From assembly GCA_021234155.1 (NCBI GenBank), contig JAJEKV010000083.1, positions 3,686,573 through 3,750,572 on the forward strand: a stretch of 64,000 nucleotides of DNA, given 5' to 3'. The notes beneath the pieces were generated by a model. It was not told where the DNA came from, did no database searches, and saw only the letters and a list, made by a program, of their open reading frames with translations. Below, piece after piece: positions 32,090-42,300 of this stretch. The first letter of the stretch is position 1, and each line of letters opens with the position of its first letter. The stretch is from Isoetes taiwanensis. Its lineage: Eukaryota; Streptophyta; Lycopodiopsida; Isoetales; Isoetaceae. The translations under genes and the position numbers were made by a program.

Positions 32090-33613
32090 TGTGACGTTCC
32101 AAGTATTTATACGATATACGTATGCATACCATGACACGTCACCAGCATGTAGTGGGCCTAAAGGCCCAAGTGGGGTTCACCTACAATGGATTTTATTAGC
32201 TATGCTAATAAAACCCATGGATAATTATGGATTTTATTGGCATAAATAACCTAATTATGCTAATTTGGTCTAATTAGCTAATTATCACCAATGAGGGGGT
32301 GCCACCTGGTCCAAATCGATTGGCCAAGAGGGACTTGCCATTTTGGTTCGTGAAATATAGGTCCTACCCCCATTTCATCCCAAATTCGAATTGGAGAGAG
32401 AAGAGGAGCAGCAGCCACCATCTTAAACCCATCCTTGCCAACACCTACCAACAGCCTCAAGATATGGAAGCCTTCCGTGACAACGGCTCCAGCCAAGAGA
32501 CTGGTTAGTCTTTAGATAGCTTCTATTTTGCTGACACTTCTTTGAATAGATAGAATGATTAAATTCTCTTTTGTATGTTGTTCTGGATACTTAGATGGTG
32601 TTTATATTCTTTCTTTCCGCTTCTTCCATGTATTGGGAATTAAGGGAAGGGTAGAGACCTAAAAGCCTCTTAGCAGTAGAGATGTCTCTAGCTAGACCCC
32701 TTAATACCCAATAATTGCGGCCTGTGCACAAGAGCCAACCTGGCTGTGGATGCTATGATGTGGTTCAACACCAGATAACGAGTATGATGGTGAATCGGGG
32801 GTGGGGTCTTGCCTAGCGCGGCCACATGACTCCAACAGTATGCTAGGCTTATAACCAGTCATTGTGTGTGGGCCGGGTATGGGTCTAACACTCCCTAAGT
32901 ATACCCTGGACTCGAACGGGCTGGTGAGTCAGTCTTTAGATTTAGGGGAGTAAGTCGGGTACGGATGCGGGGGTTACTGAGGGGGCACGTGTTCTCTAGT
33001 ACACCCAGGGATCCGTCATGCTCGGGAAAGAGACGCCTCTCTGACCTGCCTCATCGGACTGGGGAGATGTAACCTGGAGTAGTCCCGAAGGGTGATTCCT
33101 TGGGATTGCATCTCCAGAGGGCTACAAGCACGTCATAGCATGATTCAGCCTATCTGCAAAGTGTGCAGGGGCAGCTGGAGTGGACTACCCTAGTTATTAT
33201 CTTATGCCAGCCAACGCCATGTTATACTTCCGTCTACTGATACCTTGAGGCCCTGGCCGTCAGTTGATCCCTTGGAGTCTGAGCCCCAGGGTAGCGCCTT
33301 GTCATAGTGTTTACTTCATGTCACTATGGTTGTATTGTCTTTTCGTTGATGATGATGAATGGGCCACCCTTCGTGGTGGCATATTATTTTAGCATGATTG
33401 TTGTATGCTAATGTGTATGTATGCTTCCGCTGTATAGGATTCCCATAGAGGACATGGGACGAATGACACCTCCGTGTTCCTCGCCCAGACACTTGGCCAT
33501 CCCAAGTGGTCCAAGTATGATGGAGGGCCTTACCATGGTGAAGTAGTCGCCATGGGAGGGGAATTCCTGTATTTGTATGATGGGAGCATCGTATAGATTC
33601 TGGGAATGTCACA
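32090..33613 (+). repeat. Long Ty3/gypsy LTR, copy B (3' LTR, 1,524 bp)
   Basis: Starts TGTGACGTTCC and ends GGGAATGTCACA, so the ends are inverted copies of each other. It follows a polypurine tract and chromodomain remnant, which makes it a 3' LTR. It is related along its length to copy A (2,688-4,290). There is no matching 5' LTR in the window. Confidence 0.85.
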
Positions 33614-33649
33614 GATATGAATGTTTGCTATTGCTGAAAACTCCGCCTT

Positions 33650-34640
33650 ATGTATTTGTAAGCTACCACATCTGACATTTTTTACCCGTAGGAGTGCCGC
33701 TATGTTACCTCTCAGGGAATCTCTTGGTAAGAGTAGTCGATGAGATCATGTTGCTGTCTTTCTGCCATACAGCCTAAGAGTTCATCTATTCTTAATCCTT
33801 CCTCTAAGCAATACGATAGCTGGAGGATATTGTTGGCGAAGAGATACTCCTCCCCTTTGATGATCATCGGAGATAAGGCCATTCTGCCTATCACTGGTTC
33901 CGTGGCCCTTCTCATTTCTTTCTCATACTGCTCCACTTGCCTTTCCATTCTTTTCGCAAGCCATCTCTCTTCCTTTTTATCTATTCTTCCAGTTCTTCAT
34001 AATTTGCCTCAAACTGAAGTTGTCATGAAGAAGTACCTATATTTGGTGGAGTCGAGCTGTTGTATGAAGCGTTGATTTACCCTTGTGTTCAAGGATGCTA
34101 AGTCCAATGGCTGTATGAACGGTTCCCCTACTTTATTGATGGCGTTAAAACGCATGAATGTTGCTAAAGCTGCCTGACATGACATGTATCTATGCCTGTG
34201 GGCTTTACAGGTCATATAATCTGGCATATTCCTCGTTCAATTCCAAATATGATTCTTAACCCTTGCACTCTTACCCAGCACTTGATTGAGTGTCTCTAGG
34301 GAGATCCATTTCCCTCCCCTTGGTGGGATGGTAACTTTCTAACGTAGGACTTGCTGATCATAATGACACATGATGTCAGTGTAGAAGGGTGTCCTTGTCA
34401 ATGTTGCGTGAAGGTCAAAGAGGTGGTCGAACACCTAGAAGGCTTCTTCAACAGGCACCTCACTGATGTGGTTGGTGTTGTTTGATAGGAGCCATTGGAG
34501 CAGGGAATAGATTAGAAATTGGTCCGGAAGAATGACAAAAGGGTTGAAAAATCACTTAAGGAGGGAGAGCACAAGCCTAGGTGAGGAAAAAGTCAAATGA
34601 GTTTCCCTTATATAGACCAGGGCTGCCTAGATTTCCGTGC
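33650..34640 (-). pseudogene. Decayed coding-like block, minus strand, retroelement-like
   Basis: Minus-strand frames read PPRGGKWISLETLNQVLG (about 34,310), RHRYMSCQAALATFMRFNAI (about 34,180) and MERQVEQYEKEMRRATEPVI (about 33,945), a soluble, helix-rich protein with a coiled-coil-like end. The GKW-S-E-LN pattern recalls proteins encoded by plant retrotransposons, but I cannot name a family. It has several breaks. It follows the histone H3-like frame on the same strand by about 450 bp and abuts LTR copy B. Confidence 0.4.
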
Positions 34641-34719
34641 TAGAACTGCTTGTTGGAAAAATCTAGGTTCTGAAAGGTATAATTATTAGATGATCTTTGG
34701 GTCAAACTGAGTCAAACTA

Positions 34720-35050
34720 GGTTGCTTTGCTCGAAAGGGCTCTCTGAGAATGTGGGAAGGCCTCCAGACATGGAGTGATATAGGTGGGCCTGATTTAGTC
34801 AATTTTTTGACCTATTTGATTGATTTAAAATGCTAATATGCATAACTTGATTAATTCTAGATGATCCATTAACTTATAACACATTAATCTAACACTTTTA
34901 GGCCAAATTTTAGGTAAACCGGGTTATTTCGTGCGAAGTGGGGGCTCCCAAATTGTGGAAAGGTCTCCAGGCGTGGAGAGATTTGGGTAGCCTGTTTTGA
35001 CTCTTTTTTTTTTTCCATTTTAAGTCGAGTTTGTCAATCGTTACATCTAC
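34720..35050. repeat. Degenerate tandem repeat of about 210 bp
   Basis: GAATGTGGGAAGGCCTCCAG (34,748) and AATTGTGGAAAGGTCTCCAG (34,953) head two related units that continue with GGAG-GAT-T-GGT and a CCTG-TTT-GTC block. It lies between the two minus-strand coding-like blocks. Confidence 0.6.
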
Positions 35051-35097
35051 TCAAAAGTTTTATACATATTAGAGTCAAAATTCTACACAAAAAGCTT

Positions 35098-36161
35098 CTA
35101 AATTTTATCTTTTCTAATCCTTCATGCCAAGCTCAGGTCCTTGGGCATAACATTAACCCTTTTGGCATGAATTGCACAGATATTCCCTTCCTTAAAAAGC
35201 TGGATAAGCTTCGCTTCAGATGCCTCTTATAATGCCTGCACCATCATCGTTGTGACCCGATAATCTGTCTTGAATTCTTGCAGCACTTCTTTGAGGAGGT
35301 GCTTGAATGGGATTTTCCGTATTAGGAGGTTTGTGCACTGTCAGAAGTGTCGAATCTCTCAGAATAACCGGATGTCCTTGGAATTACGTCCATGACGGAA
35401 TCTCTTTGGCATCCTCGGTCTAGGTGGAGGGAGCTTAGGTTGGTTCTTTGGTCTGCCATCCTTTAAGAACTTCGACATGTTCTCCTTGCAGTACCAGTCG
35501 TTGTATCTGGTCCACCGCCGAAAGTAAATCTTGAAGGCAGCCTTCTTCTTGAATTCGACATCGTGTCTGAGCTTGAAGGCTTTCTCTCACATTTTTTAAT
35601 CCTTCTTTGTCGATTTAGGTGGCTTGGGCCACACTGGAAATGGGGTTGAGCATTGGGGTCCGAGGGCTCCCCAATTTCCTCCTCCTCCTCCTCCTCCTCC
35701 TCCTCCGACTCTGAGTCGTCTCATTCCTTGGAGGCTCTTGGATGACTATGTTCCCCCGCGACCTATCTTACATCTTTGTGCGTTTCTCCCTATGCTACTC
35801 TTCCCATCCTCTTTCCCTTCTTTTCCCCTCTTCCTGTCCTTCCTCCCACTCTGCTAGTTCCTCCTTCCCCTTCCTTTTCCACTTGCTCTTTTTGCTGCTG
35901 CTTTTGCTGTTGTTGCTAGTGCTCCTCGTGCCGAGGAGGTGACTCCAGGTCAATTGTTTCTCCCATTCTTTTTGAAGCTTGCTCACTCGTTGTATGGTAA
36001 GACTCATATGACGAGTCAGAGTTGCTTCACTTGTCGCCGTCGTCCGATCTTGGCCGCAGATGCTCTGGGACCTTTCTGCCACTTCCTACCGCGATCTCCA
36101 CCATGCTTGGCTTTGGTCTTGGGCTCCTGACCTTCTTCGCCATGCATTTGGTCCGTACCAT
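35098..36161 (-). pseudogene. Histone H3-like fossil reading frame with long acidic N-terminal extension
   Basis: The last third (about 35,395-35,098, minus strand) reads as a histone fold of H3 type: LLIRKIPFKHLLKEVLQEFK, then [33 protein letters not shown] and [12 protein letters not shown], closing with RIRKDKI and a stop exactly where H3 ends. Loop 1 has canonical H3 length, not the longer loop of CENH3. The frame opens with MVRTK, like the H3 tail MARTK. It then has a 220-codon low-complexity insert rich in Gln, Glu, Lys and Ser, with a Glu run over the GGA/CCT tract at 35,678-35,706. The frame has about ten interruptions, so it is dead. A PBS-like site lies 550 bp upstream on the same strand and decayed retroelement text follows it, so it may have been part of an LTR element. 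It could instead be a host H3-variant pseudogene. Confidence 0.72.
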
Positions 36162-37239
36162 ATCTTTTGGATTAGAAAACTAGTTAATTCAAGCCAGAGA
36201 TCTCCTTAGAGCCTAGGAAAGTAATTTAGGGCGAAATTAGGGGAAAAGAGGATAAACTGGGGTTTAAAAAAGGAAAGATGCTCACACATGTGAAAGAATA
36301 TTTTTTTTGCCATTATTACTATTCGTAATGAGCAATTCTCATTAATGGTAGCCCCCATTAATAATTTTTTCTTAAATTTTCAATGGTTCTTGGGTGGATA
36401 ATTATGAATTTACGCCATATTTCACTGGAGTCTCCAATTGGGACAATTCTTCGATCCACTTTATGTGCAATCTTGGTGTCAATGCATAGTTTTCACTATA
36501 AATTTACTAGAATGCTCATTTAATTCAATATCCTCTCCCCCCCCCTCGAAATCTATATTTAGCTTATTTTTACGACCCTGCTAATGGGAAAAAAAATTTC
36601 CTCACACTTTCGAGGTTTAAGGTTGGAATTCTCATTCCGTAGCTTAACTAGGCCAGTTAATCTACCTATCCACGGTCATGGCCAGTGCTAGATCTTGGTC
36701 AACCAAGAACATTGCTCTGATACCGTTGTGATGCTCCCCCCGTCGTATATCTCGTGGGAAATCCACAACACATCTGCCACATGGGTCCTCCGTCTGCTTC
36801 GTTGATGTGATGGCCAGGGCACGGGAAGGAGATAGGCCCAGAGGATGCATCTAAACTATAGGGGACACGTCATCTGCATGCATAGGGTTAGGGGAAACCC
36901 TCCTGTATACACTTTTCCTTGTAGAAAACCCCCTACCATAAAGCCTTATATTGTAATAAATTTTGCACCCTTATCATACTTGTACAAGCATTTTTGTTAG
37001 TGGAAAATATATCCATCCCATCTATATATTTATTTCAAATATATTAGAAAATATATCTAACAGTGTAGAAGCCCAAATCCAATAACCCCTTTTCGCGTCC
37101 AAAGATCAAAAGAAGCCCTCCCATACATGTATAATTTATTCTCCTCCCACCAATACCCTCCTCACGACTTTGTGTGGTATGAAATGCACAAAAACCATAC
37201 TTGTGTACGACGTATATTTATGTCATCATAAAAAATAAA
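36162..37239. other. Possible 5' leader and LTR of a minus-strand retroelement
   Basis: AT-rich. Holds the PBS-like site at 36,714-36,724. No LTR border could be fixed. There is a C-run at 36,537-36,545. Confidence 0.35.
36714..36724 (-). promoter_or_regulatory. Primer-binding-site-like motif (initiator Met-tRNA)
   Basis: On the minus strand GGTATCAGAGC follows GAGCATCACAAC, the usual LTR-end then PBS order. The same motif primes the copia elements at 48,023 and 62,526. It suggests that an LTR ended near 36,727 and that the minus-strand block below it belonged to a retroelement. Confidence 0.5.
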
Positions 37240-37475
37240 CCCTCTAAAGGTTAGTCACTAGTGTTGTATGGCCAGTACCGTATGAACCCCCCTTGGAGAT
37301 ACAAAGATGTCTTGCGCGACCATCTTCTAAGGGCTCCTATAACAACAGAAGCATAAATACAACGTCAGCTAGTAATACAATACAATACAATACAGTTGGC
37401 TACCTCGAAGGGTAGTGCCATCCATCCAACAATAGATCCATCATAATTTCAATACATCATCATCACATGAGCTCT
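37240..37475 (-). repeat. Fragment of the long gypsy LTR family, copy C
   Basis: On the minus strand it shares TGGATGGATGGC-CTACCCTTCGAGGTAG, TATGCTTC-G-TG-TATAGGAGCCC and the AGACAT-T-TGTATC stretch with copies A and B. Only about 235 bp remain. Confidence 0.7.
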
Positions 37476-37509
37476 TATTCAGGCTCACGGCCCAGGAACA
37501 AGTTGGATT

Positions 37510-38905
37510 GATTGGTTCTCTTCTCATAGGGCCAACTTTAAGTTAGTTGACTCCTTTGCTAGGGAGAGGAACTTCATAGTTGCAGGATTTTACTGCTTTC
37601 ACTGTTGAGCTTGAGATGTATTTTAGGGATACAGATCGTCAGCGCACATCAGTTACAAAACTCAACAATCTCAGGCAAGGCTCTCGTCCAGCATCAGTTT
37701 ATGAATTTAAATTTTGTAAAATTTCAATGGATACTATCTGGGATGATGCTGCTCTCTGTGATTAGTTTCAAAGAGGACGAGGCTATAAAATCTGTGGTTC
37801 GTTGTGATAACCTTCTTTGAGCATGAAGGATATGCTGTTGACCATGGAGGATTCCAAAACCTTGGACGAGGCTATAAAATCTATGGTTCATTGTGATAAC
37901 CTTCTTTGAGCATAGGCAAGAAAGATAGAATCAAATTAGTTCTTCAATCCCGCAAAAACCAGTAATTACAGCAGCTTCTGCGCCGTCCATGCCCTCTAGA
38001 TTAGATGGTCATGTACCTATGCAGATTGATCGTGTGATTCAGGGGCTCTTGTCTACAGCTTGAAAGCAATGCCGAAGAGAAACCAATTTACACCTTTATT
38101 GTCTCGACGCTCCTATCTGATGCCTAATGCCTTGGCTTGATGCTCTTACCTTGAGCCTAAGCTGGGTGATCCCACATTTGATCAGCAATCACAGGTTATT
38201 CTAGAGTTTGATAGGTTCCAATTATGGACATCACTTTGTCCGAGAGGCCTCATGATTCAGCCTTGCTGGAATCTATTGGGGCATCTTGCCCTCCGATCCA
38301 TTGGTTCAAGATGTATTTTCACATCTTGGTTCAACATCATCTTCTCGGCAAATGCGCTCGGATTATGATCGTTTTGAGATTTGAGATGGACTTCTGTATG
38401 CTCTAGATGTTGCTTTTAGGCTTCCGGTTCTCCAGGATTGCCACGACTCACCTATGCTACTTAGTAGTCGAGAGTATTGATTGTCTGGACTGTGCTGCTC
38501 CTTCGAAGTTTTCATTCGGTCCTGTGATACCTGCTACCGAGTGAAGGTTCTGAGACATCTTCTTCATGATCTTCTTCAGCCATTGCCTGTTCCAGATGGG
38601 CCTTGGAAGAGTATTTATGCGAACTTTATCTAAGAGTTGCCCCTCTCTCGAGGTCATGATGCCATCATGGTCATTGTGGATCGCTTCTCTAAGATGGCCC
38701 ATTTTACTCCTTGCAACGCCACTATTACCAGTGAGAGAACATCTGATCTTCTTCTTCGTGAAGTAGTCGGACTTCATGGATTGCCGGATACTATTATTAC
38801 TGATTGTGGACATCAGTTCGTCACAAGTTTTTGGAAGCGGCTTTTGAAGCATATTTCTTGCATATTCCTTACGTATTTTCCTTGTTTTCGAGTAGGTTCA
38901 TGACA
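37510..38905 (+). mobile_element. Internally deleted Ty3/gypsy copy, ending in LTR remnant
   Basis: Fossil on the plus strand, same family as the element at 10.2/23.6 kb. Parts: gag (about 37,510-37,920, with LEMYFRDTDRQR and LRQGSRPASVYEFKF), then RNase H/integrase-side sequence from about 38,070, the integrase core (VIVDRFSKMAHF, about 38,670; TSFWKRLLK, about 38,845), then directly the last 50 or so bases of the LTR (38,853-38,905, ending GGTTCATGACA). Most of pol between gag and RNase H, and everything between the integrase core and the LTR end, is gone. It has many breaks. Confidence 0.82.
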
Positions 38906-39133
38906 CTTCCTAGAGTAATTGGGGTGCTCTAGTGCTTGGATATTTTGTGTGCCAAAAAGACTAATAGGCACTGAGGGACCATTGATAATAGGAGACATTT
39001 TCATAGTGTTCTTAGGAACGCATTGAACACTTTTAACTTATAAGTGAAAAGGGAGGGCTACACATGGCTCATTCATCCATTCATTTCAGTAGTTGTTGGG
39101 TTGTTTGATTTGTGTTTAGAGTGCAGTTAAGTT

Positions 39134-39235
39134 AGCATAAGTTGGCAACCTTTTTATGGAGTTCATGAAATTAATCTGAAGTATAGCATAAGTTGGCAAC
39201 CTTTTTATGGAGTTCATGAAGTTAATCTGAAGTAA
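39134..39235. repeat. Tandem duplication, 2 x 51 bp, upstream of NAGLU
   Basis: The unit starting AGCATAAGTTGGCAACCTTT at 39134 repeats at 39185 with one or two differences. It ends 115 bp before the NAGLU start codon, within the likely promoter or 5' leader. Confidence 0.9.
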
Positions 39236-39350
39236 AAGACATCTTTTGTGTAGTAATGAGTTCTAGATTGTTTCTGGCAACGCGGCAGGAAAGAAAGACA
39301 AAAAGGGAACCCGATGGCTGTAGCTAAATGTTGATCGCAGATTCCAAGCC

Positions 39351-42300
39351 ATGGAGAATCATCTGCAAATCCTTTTCGTCTTGTTTCTGATACCATGCGC
39401 ATTGCCTAATCTAAGTGGGGCATCTTCATCCGATGCTGTTTTTGAAGTGTGGAAACGTCTGATAAACAATCTCCCCCCTGCTCAACAACAAGAGGCAGCT
39501 GCCAGAGGCGTGCTACAGCGGTTGCTTCCTCGCCATGTAGACTCTTTTCATTTCCAAATTGTGCCCACGGTATGTATGTCTTCCCTTTGATCTTCTCTAC
39601 GTGGAAGCAGACAATTCATGTATTTATTTTTGTCTTGGTAACTGGAAATTCTATGCCAATCTGAAATGCTTGGTAAAAATATGCTATACAAATCTTTTTG
39701 ACTCCAGTAGTTCATGTACTGATCACGTGTCCAATCATACGCTCGCGGATGTAATCTGTCTGCTATCTTCAGGTCATACAAGTTTGCATAAACTCTATTA
39801 GTGCAAAATTTGCAGAAATATATATTCGAATGTCCAAACATTATGCCACGCTAGCGACTCTTAAGAAATGTGGAACTTATATGAATGCATAAAGGTCAAG
39901 TGGTGCGTTTGCACCTGCTTGTAACATAAGCTGCCATGACCTTTTTCAATCAGTATGATCCAAATAGAGGAATTTGTAACTTGACAACTACGAAAAGGCC
40001 TTAGCCTCAGTCTTCGTTTTAATCTTTGTTCTAACACTATCCTTAAATGACAATGAGGTACTTCAAAGAGAGACCATAATCCTAAATTTCAAATGCCATC
40101 ATCTGGGCATATTCAAAGGTATTTTCCTTGGAAGATGAGAATATTTAGATTTCATCTATGGTAACTCCATATTAATTAAAGTTTTACGTGGCTTTGAGTA
40201 CCAAAGAATCTATGTCCTTATGCAATCAACCATGTCGCAGAGAATCAATGTTACATCAGGAGTGAACATTGCTGACTTCTTTCTTTGGACCTGATTCAGC
40301 ATCATCAATATAAATAATCATATAGGAAAAGAAATTCAGGTTTGTTCAATGGGGTTTTTATGAAGACCATCAAGCCAGGATGAGAAGAAATGTTCTTTTA
40401 AGAAAGATCGAGACTCTTCCTTGGTCAAGCAGGACTGCAGGTCATTGTCTAGACTCACTTGGGGATGATATAGCAGGTTAGGCAAGGTCTATGCTTTTAT
40501 CATTTTTTAGTTTACTTGCTAGCTTCGCCGAGCACATTCAAAGTTAGGAGGATGCTCTTAGACGATATAGAGTTGATGTATTACTTATTTGGTCCCATGT
40601 TCTTATTAGATGCCAATAAAATCAGTTTTATATCTTCCCTCTTCTTTGTGATTGCTCCTTAAATGATTGCTGTTATATGAATTATATAAGTAACATAGCG
40701 ATTATAAATGCAGGAACTGTGTGATGGTAAGGCTTGCTTCTTCATCAGCAACTACTCTGGCAAAAATCTGGATGGTCTCCCAGAAATAAGGTAATGTATA
40801 AGCATACTGACTCATTCGTAGCTTCGTTTGCAATGTAGTTCAGCAGTCTTCTATTTTGTCCCGTGCACAAACACGTTTGAAGAACAACTTCTTTCTGACA
40901 TCTGTAAAACATACTTCAGTCTATCGGACTAATTAATATGAATGTGACGTATATACAGCTAGGGGCAAGTACATTCCACCTAGAAACATTATTTTTTATG
41001 AAAACATGCTAAGGTTTAAGATGAATCAGATTTTCCTCTAGCCATTGGAGCAAAATATAATAGTTATATTTCTGTCTCGTAGATCATTCCTGTTTACTTC
41101 CTGTTTTAACCTTCAGAGGTTTAAAAGAAAATGCCACTGTTCCCGAGGTGGGAGAGGATATCTTTCTGTGGTGCTCTTCGATTACAAATGAAGAGAGAAC
41201 TTAAATTTATTGCACCCCTGCTTAAAATCTGTATCCAGAAATGTATAGCTCTTTCCTTCACCAAATGACTGGGCATAGAAGAAATCTGCTGAAGGAGCAA
41301 GCTGGGGGAAGAGTGGGACAGGAAAATGACCCTACACAAAGGCTGATCACTCTCTTTCTCGTTGGAGGTGATAATGATAATAAACGGAAGTCAGGTCCTC
41401 TTCACCATCTCATCCGATCTCAAAAGGAGTAATAATGAAAGTGTCTAGAAGGAGAAAGCGGACAGTAAAGGAAAAACATAAGCAGTCCTTTAAAAGAGAA
41501 AACAAGTCTGGCATCACTTTATACTTTGAGTCCGGGCCAAGAAGACAAAAGTTTCTTGATTTCATCATTTTAGTTTTCCTTCTTTCATTTTTAAGCAATA
41601 TCTCTAGACGGCTGCAAATACGCTCCAGCTGGACATGTTTGGTGTATATTTGGTCTCATAGACCCTCCCTCCCTCCCTCCCTCCTATTGCATCATTTGGA
41701 TCTGGCTAGCTTGCAGTATGTTGATATTTGAACATTTTTGAAGTACTTGGATGCGACCTCAATGGCTTTCTAGGTCAGATTTTAGCACTTCAGGAAGCAG
41801 ATCAGAAGGTCAGATAAAAACAGTAAGTGCAAAAAAGTGGGTCAGCAACAGGAGTAATATTCATTTAGTTGACACTAATCCTTGACCCAAGAAACTTACT
41901 TTGTTCCACGATACTTCTGAGGGATTACTTGGTTAAATTATTGACAGCTGAAACTAAATCTTTACTTATGCTTTAATTGAGTTATCTGTAGCAAGGAAAG
42001 ACACAAAGTGGAAATGGGCTTTCAAGATTAAATCAATTGGAAATGCTCATTAGAAAGGCCAGCAGATGATGCTTTTATCAGTGGTATATTTGAAGAAAAG
42101 TTTTACATAGGTGAGAGGAAACTTGTGTGTAGGCTATGGAGCAGTCTCCATGGATCCAAGATGCTTGAACAAATAACTTGCCTCTACTTGAAATGATGAT
42201 CTGATCCTCAACGTGGTATATGTTAATGACTAAATTCTCGGAGTCGAAGCGGAAAACTGGAATTGGTTTGTGTCAACAGAGATACATCAAGGAACTCCTG

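Noticed and set aside
35624-35942. Proline/serine-rich plus-strand ORFs
   Set aside because: They are the antisense of the Glu-rich and Gln-rich insert of the minus-strand H3-like frame.
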